From: Cellulomonas humilata
GTDB lineage: Bacteria > Actinomycetota > Actinomycetes > Actinomycetales > Cellulomonadaceae
Assembly (NCBI RefSeq): GCF_013359775.1
Contig: NZ_JABMCI010000055.1
Coordinates: 1 to 64,000 of the forward strand
DNA length: 64,000 nucleotides
Direction: 5' to 3'
Position numbers and translations under genes: made by a program. Of the stretch, positions 25,771 to 33,455 are shown in pieces (the first letter of the stretch is position 1; the number at the start of each line of letters is the position of its first letter). The notes under the pieces were generated by a model. The model saw only the letters and a list, made by a program, of their open reading frames with translations. It was not told the DNA's origin and did not search any database.

Positions 25771-27272
25771 GCGCTTACCACGCCGGACATCGAAGCCTCC
25801 CAGAGCTCGTCCGCATACCCCTGCCACGTCCGTTCCTCACGCGCCGCGATCTCGTCCCGCAACGCCCTGCGGCGCTGCGGGTCGGTCAGGAGCGTCCGCA
25901 TCGCTGCGGTCACCGCGTCGTCGTCCCGGGGGTCAACCGTCACGCAACCGCCGCCCTCGGCGATCTCTTGGAGCGACCCGAAGTTCGACGTGATCACGGG
26001 CGTGCCGCAGGCGAGCGACTCGGCAACGGGGAGCCCATAGCCCTCGTGCAGCGAGAGGAAGACGGTGAACGAGGCGCTGCGCAACGTGTTCGCCATCTCC
26101 TCGTCACTCACACGACCGAGGTTGCGCACCGGCCGGCCGGCCTTCAGCAGCGGCGTGAAGCACATGTTCTCCGGACCCATGAACCCGACCCCACCGATGA
26201 AGACGAGCTCGAAGTCGACCTTCTCGCGCCAGAGCCGCTCCGCTGCCTGGACGAGGACGGCGTGGTTCTTGTGCGGGTCGTGGGTGCCGACGCAGACGAC
26301 GACGGGACGTGCGTCGTCCGCGGGGCCGGCAGCGGCCTGGACTCCGCGGTCGGGCGGAGAGGCAGGCAGGAGCACCTCGGTGACCCGTGGCCCGGCGAGC
26401 CCCTGCGCCCCGAGGGCTTGCGAGAATCCGGCGAACTCGGTCGTCGCTGAGCGGCTGATCGCGGCGATGTGGTCCGCGTGCTTCACGACGTTCAGATACC
26501 GGGCGAACCGGGTCGCCTCGAAGCCCGGCCGCAGGTCGGCGCTGACGATCGGGATCATGTCGTAGCCGATGGCGACGATCCGGTTGTCGGTCCACTGGGC
26601 CAGCGCCGCGTAGCAGTCGCTGGCCTCGGGCTCCGGGATCTCGGGGAGGATGATGCTGCTGCCCAGCGGCACGACGAGTCGCGTGACTCCCTGGTCCGCC
26701 CGCTTCGCGGACGAGCCCCCGCCCGGCTGGTACGCCATGACGTTCGGGACCTCCCACGGGTGCAGTCGCCGCAGGGCCGTGTAGGAGTCGGTCCACGCGA
26801 CGGGGAGGATCTCGTGCGCCTCGTCCCACCGCGGCACGGTCTCGCGGACCACGCGCTGGATCCCGGTGTGGAAGTCGCGGCGGGCGCAGAAGTCGACGTC
26901 GACCACCACGGCATCGCGCACGATGTCCAGCTCGTAGGCGCCGTCGGAGTCGGATGCCAGCTCGAAGGCGATGTCGAGCAGTCGCGTCTGGACCTCGCGG
27001 TCGGTGCCGAGTGCCATGTGTCGGGAGGCGTCGCGCAGGTCCTCCTCGCCGGGCAGGGCGCCACCGAGCGCGGTCATCAGGAGCCAGAGGTCCTGACGCG
27101 AGCCCGAGCGCTGGCAGGCGGCGATCAGCTCGGGGAGCAGGAGAGCACCGGCGCGTCCCGGGGCCGACGGCCGGGGGTCGTGCCCGCGACCCAGCAGCAC
27201 CGTGCTCGCGGCGCGCAGCCGCTGGTCCAGCGCACCGACGGCGGACTCTGTGTCGACGTCCGAGATCGTCAC
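25767..27272 (-). CDS. GT4-type glycosyltransferase, tandem paralogue
   Basis: 501 residues built like its downstream neighbour: an unassigned N-terminal region (about 1-125), TGIQRVVRETVPRWDE, then a GT-B C-terminal half with VCVGTHDPHKNHAVL, LSLHEGYGLPVAES and GTPVITSNFGS. GTG 27272 overlaps the stop of the gene upstream (GTGA) and so was preferred to the longer frame to 27518. The shared TGIQR motif near the start of the catalytic part suggests the pair arose by duplication and act on successive, similar linkages. Confidence 0.88.
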   Translation of the reverse strand: MTISDVDTESAVGALDQRLRAASTVLLGRGHDPRPSAPGRAGALLLPELIAACQRSGSRQDLWLLMTALGGALPGEEDLRDASRHMALGTDREVQTRLLDIAFELASDSDGAYELDIVRDAVVVDVDFCARRDFHTGIQRVVRETVPRWDEAHEILPVAWTDSYTALRRLHPWEVPNVMAYQPGGGSSAKRADQGVTRLVVPLGSSIILPEIPEPEASDCYAALAQWTDNRIVAIGYDMIPIVSADLRPGFEATRFARYLNVVKHADHIAAISRSATTEFAGFSQALGAQGLAGPRVTEVLLPASPPDRGVQAAAGPADDARPVVVCVGTHDPHKNHAVLVQAAERLWREKVDFELVFIGGVGFMGPENMCFTPLLKAGRPVRNLGRVSDEEMANTLRSASFTVFLSLHEGYGLPVAESLACGTPVITSNFGSLQEIAEGGGCVTVDPRDDDAVTAAMRTLLTDPQRRRALRDEIAAREERTWQGYADELWEASMSGVVSA

Positions 27273-27964
27273 TTGCGGCCCGCCCGCAGCCGGACGGACT
27301 GGACGGCGCGCAGCGGTGCGGTGAGCCGCCACGAGACCGTGCTGTACGTGGCGTTGAGCAGGTGGTGCAGGTGCGCCACCTCGTCCTTCAGCTCCTTGTT
27401 CGTCCGGCCGCTCTCGACAGCGGCGCGCTTCGCCCATCGCGTGAGCGCTGCCGTGCGCCAGTACACGATCTCGTCGACGAGCTCTGAGCGAGAGCGCGAG
27501 GACACGCCGTCCGGCCACCGCTCACGGTCGGACGGTGCGAACGAGAGAACCGGTCCGAGCTCGTCGACCCTGCTCTCGTGGGCGTACAGGCACCAGTCGA
27601 CCGTGCGGAGGCAGCCGACGTAGCCTGCCGCCTGCGCAGGCTCGTCCCAGCCCGGCCATGGCCGCTCGTCGGGGGCGTCCGAGCGCCGCACCGCCAGGAC
27701 GGCGGGCGACGTTGGCCCCGCTGTCGAGAGCGCGTCGGTCACGGAGTCCTCGAGCGTCAGCAGAACGGACGGCGCGGCGTCCGACGCCCACCCGCGGACG
27801 TCGAGCGCGGCGACCACGGAGCGGACAGTGTCGTCAGACGTCCCGACGACGGCGTACGTGCTGGGCTCCTCCGTACGCAGGGCGCGCACCAGGACGAGCA
27901 CCTCGATCGGCACGTCGGCCGCAGCAGCAGCGTGGGTGAGGGGAGTGGGCGAAGCGTTGGTCAT
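27269..27964 (-). CDS. Unknown protein with C-terminal helical SWRLTAPLR motif
   Basis: 231 residues, not recognised as a family. The N-terminal 150 residues have a mixed alpha/beta character with VLVLVRALR and VLAVRRSDA strands, somewhat like a degraded nucleotide-diphospho-sugar fold, but no DXD motif is clear. The C-terminus has a predicted amphipathic helix followed by STVSWRLTAPLRAVQ. That short motif recurs at the ends of glycosyltransferases and methyltransferases in polysaccharide loci. ATG 27964 follows GAGGA by seven bases. It lies between wzt and two GT4 genes and overlaps the next by four bases, so it probably belongs to the same assembly machinery. Confidence 0.7.
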   Translation of the reverse strand: MTNASPTPLTHAAAAADVPIEVLVLVRALRTEEPSTYAVVGTSDDTVRSVVAALDVRGWASDAAPSVLLTLEDSVTDALSTAGPTSPAVLAVRRSDAPDERPWPGWDEPAQAAGYVGCLRTVDWCLYAHESRVDELGPVLSFAPSDRERWPDGVSSRSRSELVDEIVYWRTAALTRWAKRAAVESGRTNKELKDEVAHLHHLLNATYSTVSWRLTAPLRAVQSVRLRAGRK

Positions 27965-28013
27965 CGGAGTTCCTCGTCCGGTACTAGCGATCTTCATGGC
28001 GGTGCTCGGGGCG

Positions 28014-29234
28014 CTAAGCCAGCGAGCGGTCCTGGGTGGAGCGGGTCTCGATGAGCGGTCGGAGATCGGCCGTGCCGACCGCCCGGGTGTCGGAGTGAAC
28101 GGTGAACATGGCGGCCTGGGACTTCCAGTCGATCGCGGTCCCGTCGGCGTGCTCGAGAGCGGCGGTGACGTAGTACTGCCCGGTGACCAGGTCGAGCCGG
28201 GGGATCCTGAAGACGACCTGACGCTCCCCCATCAGGGTCGGCAGGTCGACGGCCGCGAGCTCCGTGTTGGTGCCGTAGACCACCTGCGCCAGCGGCGTCT
28301 CGATCGAGATGCCGGCGCGCCAGCGGGTGAGGGGAGTCGGGCTGCGGAACGTCAGCGCGACGTCGACGGAGTCGCCCGCGTCGAACTCGGCGGCACGGGA
28401 TCCCGTCCGGTCGAACAGCTCGACCTTGGCGAGCGTCGCCTGCGTGCTGGGTGCGGCGACGGCCTTGATCTCGAGCTCTTCCTGGCGCGCGTCCTCGTAC
28501 CCCTGGCGCAGGACCTGCAGCCCTCGCTCGGGGAGCCCGTCGAAGATGACCCGACCGCTGTCGAGAACCACCGCACGGTCGCAGAGCTCGCCGACCTGCT
28601 GCGCGGAGTGCGAGACGAGGATGATCGTCCTGCCCTCGGACTGGAACTCGTGGATCCGGTCCATGCACTTGCGCTGGAACGGTTCGTCACCCACGGCGAG
28701 GACCTCGTCCACCAGCAGGATCTCCGGGTCGACGTGCACGGCGACCGCGAACGCGAGCCGGACGTACATCCCCGACGAGTAGAACTTGACCTGGGTGTCG
28801 ATGAACCGCTCGATGCCCGAGAAGTCGACCATCTCGTCGAAGTGCTTCTCGGTCTGCTTCTGGCTCAGGCCGAGGATGGACGCGTTGAGGAAGACGTTCT
28901 CGCGACCGGTCAGGTCCGGGTGGAAGCCAGCTCCGAGCTCGAGGAGCGCGGCGACCCGACCACGGTGCTCGACGGTGCCGGTCGTCGGCTGGAGGATGCC
29001 GCCGATGAGCTTGAGGAGCGTCGACTTGCCGGATCCGTTGTGCCCGACCAGCCCGACGGTGGATCCGGCCTCGATGTCCAGGTTGACGTCCCGCAGGGCC
29101 CAGAAGTCGTCCTTGCCCCGCTCCCGGTCCTTGAACAGGCCGATCGCTCGCTCCTTGAGCGACTTCTCCTTGTGGATGATGAAGCGCTTGGACGCGTCCT
29201 GGACCCTGACGACACTGATCTCACTCGTCGACAT
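28014..29234 (-). CDS. wzt: Polysaccharide ABC exporter ATP-binding protein with Wzt-type C-terminal domain
   Basis: 406 residues. The ATPase part (about 1-240) has Walker A GHNGSGKST (64-72), signature SSGM (153-156) and Walker B ILLVDE (172-177), with the GIERFIDTQVKFYSSGM pattern of TagH/Wzt proteins. Residues about 255-390 form a beta-rich domain like the Wzt carbohydrate-binding domain, which in O9a-type systems recognises the finished or capped chain end. ATG 29234 shares one base with the permease stop. The domain implies that the exported chain is recognised by a specific non-reducing end, perhaps one made by the methyltransferase or unusual sugars of this locus. Confidence 0.93.
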   Translation of the reverse strand: MSTSEISVVRVQDASKRFIIHKEKSLKERAIGLFKDRERGKDDFWALRDVNLDIEAGSTVGLVGHNGSGKSTLLKLIGGILQPTTGTVEHRGRVAALLELGAGFHPDLTGRENVFLNASILGLSQKQTEKHFDEMVDFSGIERFIDTQVKFYSSGMYVRLAFAVAVHVDPEILLVDEVLAVGDEPFQRKCMDRIHEFQSEGRTIILVSHSAQQVGELCDRAVVLDSGRVIFDGLPERGLQVLRQGYEDARQEELEIKAVAAPSTQATLAKVELFDRTGSRAAEFDAGDSVDVALTFRSPTPLTRWRAGISIETPLAQVVYGTNTELAAVDLPTLMGERQVVFRIPRLDLVTGQYYVTAALEHADGTAIDWKSQAAMFTVHSDTRAVGTADLRPLIETRSTQDRSLA

Positions 29235-30136
29235 CACAGCTCCTGCGCAAAGTTGCCCTCGAGCCTCGCGAACACGCGATGACCGATCACCAGGAGCACG
29301 AGGCTGATGCCCAGCGCGATCAGGAGCCGGATGGTGAGGTGGTCGGGGTAGGCGGCGCCGGCGCCGGCGGCCCAGAACGTCCGTTGGAAGCCGAGGACGC
29401 ACAGGGTGACGGGGTTGGCCAGGTAGAGGTCCTTCAGGAACCCGTCGGGGATCGCCTGATCGACGAGCGCCCAGGAGTAGACGATGGGCGACGCCCACAT
29501 GGCCACCATCAGGACGACCTCGACGAGGTACTGGACGTCCCGGAGGAAGACGTTCAGGGCCGACAGGGTCAGCGCGAGCGCGAGCCCGAAGACCAGGAGG
29601 ACCGCAGCGGCCAGCGGCGCGTAGTACAGCGTCGACAGCTGGGGAGGTTCTTGGAGGACCACCGTGGCGACGATCAGGATGCCCAGCTGGATCGCGAAGT
29701 TGAACAGGGCCGAACCGACCACGCTGAGCGGGAAGACCTCACGCGGGAGATAGATCTTCTTGACGAGGCCGCCGTTCCCGACGATCGATCCCGTCCCGCC
29801 GGCGACGATGTCGGAGAACAGCGACCACGCGGTCAGTCCGGTGAAGACGAAGATGGCGAACGACGGGATCGCCCGCTCGCCTCCGAGGAACTTGCCGATG
29901 GCGACGTAGTAGACGAGCAGCATCGTCAGCGGTCGGACCAGGGACCAGAAGAATCCGAGGGCGCTGTCCTTGTACCTCGCGCGGAGCTCGCGCCGGACGA
30001 GCAAGCCCAACAGCTCGCGCCGGTCCCAGATGTCCTGGATCGACTTCAGTGCACCCGACCAGCCGCGCGTGCGCCCGGTCGCCTTCAACGGCTCACGGGA
30101 GACGGCTGCTATCCGCTCCTGGGCACTGATGGTCAT
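29234..30136 (-). CDS. wzm: Polysaccharide ABC exporter permease
   Basis: 300 residues, ABC-2 family with six spans. Seen are the amphipathic N-terminal helix ELLGLLVRRELRARYKDSALGFFWSLVRP and the typical KKIYLPREVFPLSVV segment of TagG/Wzm proteins. It moves lipid-linked polysaccharide across the membrane with the ATPase encoded next. It is first in an operon of at least five genes (30136 to 24250). The 210 bases upstream, up to the divergent methyltransferase gene, hold the promoters for both directions. Confidence 0.93.
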   Translation of the reverse strand: MTISAQERIAAVSREPLKATGRTRGWSGALKSIQDIWDRRELLGLLVRRELRARYKDSALGFFWSLVRPLTMLLVYYVAIGKFLGGERAIPSFAIFVFTGLTAWSLFSDIVAGGTGSIVGNGGLVKKIYLPREVFPLSVVGSALFNFAIQLGILIVATVVLQEPPQLSTLYYAPLAAAVLLVFGLALALTLSALNVFLRDVQYLVEVVLMVAMWASPIVYSWALVDQAIPDGFLKDLYLANPVTLCVLGFQRTFWAAGAGAAYPDHLTIRLLIALGISLVLLVIGHRVFARLEGNFAQEL

Positions 30137-30298
30137 GCGGCTCCGATCGTCGGGGAATCGCTCGCTCGCGCCGGGCGCCGTGGCACACGCAGCGCGCGCA
30201 AAGGCGCGAGCGGAACGTCACTCTACCCTTGCGGGTGGTTCTCCCCGGCGTCACCCGCACGCGAACCGCTCCGCGACGGTGGGCGCTTCGTCCCCACC

Positions 30299-30304
30299 TA
30301 GGGT
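30299..30304 (+). promoter_or_regulatory. Candidate -10 box of the methyltransferase gene
   Basis: TAGGGT, six bases before a GTG at 30311. Transcription would start near that GTG, which either is a leaderless start or gives a 36-base leader for ATG 30347 with GAGGAG at the right distance. Confidence 0.5.
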
Positions 30305-30346
30305 GTACCAGTGCGCGGGGGCGTCGACGAGGTGAGGAGCTCAGTG

Positions 30347-31435
30347 ATGGTCGGTCGGGAGGAGCACCCAGCTCCCGTGAACGGACGGCAGCCCGATGAC
30401 GCGCTGCCCAGCACACCGGCGGCCGTACAAGCCGTAGCGGCGCGGGAGTACGCCGCGGACCAGTTCGTGACCCGCGGCGGTGCGCGGGGGATGGCCAAGC
30501 GGGTCGCCTCACCCGCGGCGCGCAAGCTCCTCACCCGCGTCATCACCGCCCTGGGCATGCTCTCCAGCGCGGTCGAGCGCGCGGAGGGCGATCGAGTCGC
30601 GCAGGGCCGCACCACATCCGCGGAGCTCGCCGCGCTCCTGGCGCGCATCGACGACCTGGAACGACTCGAGCTGACGCGACGCGAGCACGTGCGCGCGCTC
30701 GCCGGGCGGGTCGACGCTCTCGACCCGTCCGGGGTGTCGTCGGACGCCGACGACATCCTGGACGCCGACGGCTACGTCGAGTTCGAGCGTCGGTTCCGGG
30801 GTTCCCGGGAGTCGATCCTCGAGCGGCAGCGCGACGCCGTGCAGTGGGTCTCCTCCCTGGTGGGCTCGGACGCGCCCGCGCTCGACCTCGGCTGCGGTCG
30901 CGGTGAGTGGCTCCAGGTCCTCAAGGAGTCGTCGGTGCCGGCCATCGGCGTCGACTCGAACACCGGCATGGTCGAGGCGGCCAGGGCAGCGGGCCTCGAC
31001 GTCCGCCTCGGTGATCTGCTGGAGTACCTCGAAGCCGTGGAGCCGGGAACCCTTGGCGCGGTCACAGGTTTCCATGTGGCCGAGCATCTGCCGCTGCCGG
31101 TGCTCCGTCGACTGATCGACGCGGCGTTCGTCGCGCTGCGACCGGGCGGCATCCTGCTGATGGAGACGCCGAACCCGATGAACATCGTGGTCGGCGCGTC
31201 GTCGTTCTACCTCGACCCGACGCACCTGCGCCCCGTGCACCCGCACTTCTTCCAGTTCCTGGTCGAGCACCGCGGGTTCGAGGAGGTCCACCTGCACTAC
31301 GTGCACCCGGCGGACGCGTCCGCGATCGTGGGCCCTGACGAGGTGGCGTCGGCAGGGGGCGCGCGTGTGCTCGAGGCGGCCTCGCACGCGATCTTCGGTG
31401 CGCAGGACTACCTCGTCGTCGCCCGCAAGCCCTGA
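30347..31435 (+). CDS. SAM-dependent methyltransferase, class I
   Basis: 362 residues. After a helical region (about 1-150) comes a class I fold: motif I is LDLGCGRGEWLQ, then a GVDSN acidic loop, GFHVAEHLP, and LRPGGILLMETPNPMN. Near the end are YLDPTHLRPVHP and FFQF, typical of methyltransferases in polysaccharide loci that act on the chain end. ATG 30347 is preceded by GAGGAG; a leaderless GTG at 30311 would add 12 residues. It diverges from the Wzm/Wzt operon, and chain-end methylation is a known stop and export signal for ABC-exported glycans; that link is inference. Confidence 0.85.
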   Translation: MVGREEHPAPVNGRQPDDALPSTPAAVQAVAAREYAADQFVTRGGARGMAKRVASPAARKLLTRVITALGMLSSAVERAEGDRVAQGRTTSAELAALLARIDDLERLELTRREHVRALAGRVDALDPSGVSSDADDILDADGYVEFERRFRGSRESILERQRDAVQWVSSLVGSDAPALDLGCGRGEWLQVLKESSVPAIGVDSNTGMVEAARAAGLDVRLGDLLEYLEAVEPGTLGAVTGFHVAEHLPLPVLRRLIDAAFVALRPGGILLMETPNPMNIVVGASSFYLDPTHLRPVHPHFFQFLVEHRGFEEVHLHYVHPADASAIVGPDEVASAGGARVLEAASHAIFGAQDYLVVARKP

Positions 31436-31489
31436 ACCCGCTGCCGCTAGGATCTCCGAGTCACCCGGTCCCGAAACCATGAGGAAGTC

Positions 31490-32476
31490 ATGCCCCGCGC
31501 ACTCATCACCGGTATCACTGGCCAGGACGGCCTCTACCTCTCCGAGCTGCTGCTCGCGAAGGGATACGAGGTCTACGGCCTGATCCGCGGCCAGAACAAC
31601 CCGAAGTACGGGCTCGTCCGAGAGCTCCTGCCGGACGTGAAGCTGTTGACCGGTGACCTGACCGACTTCTCGAGCCTCATCCGAGCGCTCGAGGTTGCTC
31701 GGCCGGACGAGGTCTACAACCTCGGGGCGATCTCGTTCGTGGCCTACTCCTGGGAGAACGCGCTGGTCACCAGCGACGTCACGGGCAAGGGCGTGCTCAA
31801 CATGATCGAGGCCGTGCGGCTGTACGCCGGTGACGACCTGAGCAAGGTGCGGTTCTACCAGGCGTCGTCGTCCGAGATGTTCGGCAAGGTGCAGGAGGTG
31901 CCGCAGCGCGAGAACACGCTGCTGTGGCCGCGCTCGCCGTACGGCGTGGCCAAGGTCTTCGGTCACTACATGACGATCAACTACCGCGAGTCGTACGGCA
32001 TGCACGCCTCCTCGGGGATCCTGTTCAACCACGAGTCGCCGCGTCGTGGGCCGGAGTTCGTCACGCGCAAGGTCTCGCAGGCCGTCGCGCGGATCTCGCT
32101 CGGGCTCCAGGACGACATCACGCTGGGCAACCTGGACGCGAAGCGTGACTGGGGCTTCGCCGGTGACTACGTCGACGCCATGTGGCGGATGCTCCAGCAG
32201 GACGAGGCCGACGACTACGTGGTGGCCACGGGTGAGACGCACTCGATCCGCGAGCTCCTCGACATCTCCTTCAAGCACGTCGGCATCGACGACTGGGAGC
32301 CGCTGGTCAAGCAGGACCCGCGCTTCATGCGGCCCGCAGAGGTCGACCTGCTCATCGGCGACCCGTCGAAGGCCCAGGAGAAGCTCGGCTGGAAGCGCCA
32401 GGTCGACTTCCCGTCGCTGGTCACCATGATGGTCGACAACGACCTCGAGGAGCAGCGCGCGCTGAATGGCCGGTGA
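31490..32476 (+). CDS. gmd: GDP-mannose 4,6-dehydratase
   Basis: 328 residues, extended SDR. Seen are ITGITGQDGLYLSELL (about residues 6-21), RPDEVYNLGA with AYSWENA, the active-site SSSEMFG, catalytic Tyr and Lys in SPYGVAK, and NHESPRRG, all typical of GMD. The product is GDP-4-keto-6-deoxymannose, precursor of GDP-fucose, GDP-rhamnose and related sugars. GAGGA lies five bases before ATG 31490 and TAGGAT further up. The next gene is a second GMD-like gene overlapping by 11 bases. No GDP-fucose synthase of standard type is in the window. Confidence 0.92.
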   Translation: MPRALITGITGQDGLYLSELLLAKGYEVYGLIRGQNNPKYGLVRELLPDVKLLTGDLTDFSSLIRALEVARPDEVYNLGAISFVAYSWENALVTSDVTGKGVLNMIEAVRLYAGDDLSKVRFYQASSSEMFGKVQEVPQRENTLLWPRSPYGVAKVFGHYMTINYRESYGMHASSGILFNHESPRRGPEFVTRKVSQAVARISLGLQDDITLGNLDAKRDWGFAGDYVDAMWRMLQQDEADDYVVATGETHSIRELLDISFKHVGIDDWEPLVKQDPRFMRPAEVDLLIGDPSKAQEKLGWKRQVDFPSLVTMMVDNDLEEQRALNGR

Positions 32477-33455
32477 CGGTGTGACGAGGGCGTTCGTCAC
32501 GGGGATCAGCGGTCAGGACGGCACGATCCTCGCGGGGGTGCTCGCTGCCGAGGGCGTCGAGGTCCACGGGCTCGTCCGGTCGGCCGAGGAGGCCGACTCG
32601 CACCGGCAGCACCTGCCGGCCGGCGTGGTGCTGCACGAGGGTGAGCTCACGGACCGGGCCCGCATCGCCGAGCTGGTCGACGCGGTGTCCCCGGACGAGA
32701 TCTACAACCTCGCGGGGATCAGCTCGGTCGCCTACTCGTGGGAGCACCCCGCGCTCACGGGCGAGGTGAGCGGGCTCGCGCCGGTCGGCGTGTTCGAGGC
32801 CGCGGCGCGTCTTCAGGAGCGCACGGGCCGGACGGTCCGGGTGCTCCAGGCGTCGAGCGCGGAGATCTTCGGCCGGCCCGAGCGTTCCCCGCAGGACGAG
32901 GGCACGCCGATCCGGCCGATCTCGCCCTACGGCGCCGCGAAGGCCTACGCGCACCAGATGGCCGGCATCTTCCGGGACCGCGGCCTGCACGTCGCCACCT
33001 GCATCCTCTACAACCACGAGTCGCCGCTGCGGCCGACCACCTTCGTCACCCGCAAGATCACGGCCGCCGCGGCGCGGATCGCGCTCGAGGGCGGGGGAGT
33101 GCTCACGCTCGGCTCCACCGACGTCCGCCGCGACTGGGGGTGGGCGCCCGACTACGTCGACGCGATGACCCGCGCCCTGCGGCACCCCACCGCCGACGAC
33201 TTCGTCGTCGCGACCGGCCGGACCCACTCGGTGGCCGAGTTCGTGGAGGCGGCCATGGTGCACGCCGGCGTGACCGACTGGGAGAGCCACGTGGAGACCG
33301 ACCAGGCCTTCGTCCGCCCCGCCGACGCCGCCGAGCAGTCCGGCGACGCGACGAAGGCCCGGGAGCTGCTGGGGTGGGTGCCGACGGTGTCCTTCGAGGA
33401 GCTCGTCGGGCGCATGGTGGACCACGACGTCGCACTGCTGCGGGACGCACGATGA
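32466..33455 (+). CDS. Second GMD-like SDR (GDP-mannose dehydratase or 4-keto reductase)
   Basis: 329 residues, clearly related to the previous gene: FVTGISGQDGTILAG, SPDEIYNLAGISSVAYSWEHP, SSAEIFG, SPYGAAK and NHESPLRPTTFVTRK. It keeps the Tyr-Lys pair. Because a duplicate dehydratase would be redundant and GDP-6-deoxymannose reductases (RMD) are close relatives of GMD, it may be the reductase that follows gmd. Against that, it keeps the NHESP segment typical of dehydratases. ATG 32466 lies inside the end of gmd; a GTG at 32481 is an alternative start. Its end overlaps the next gene by four bases. Confidence 0.82.
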   Translation: MAGDGVTRAFVTGISGQDGTILAGVLAAEGVEVHGLVRSAEEADSHRQHLPAGVVLHEGELTDRARIAELVDAVSPDEIYNLAGISSVAYSWEHPALTGEVSGLAPVGVFEAAARLQERTGRTVRVLQASSAEIFGRPERSPQDEGTPIRPISPYGAAKAYAHQMAGIFRDRGLHVATCILYNHESPLRPTTFVTRKITAAAARIALEGGGVLTLGSTDVRRDWGWAPDYVDAMTRALRHPTADDFVVATGRTHSVAEFVEAAMVHAGVTDWESHVETDQAFVRPADAAEQSGDATKARELLGWVPTVSFEELVGRMVDHDVALLRDAR

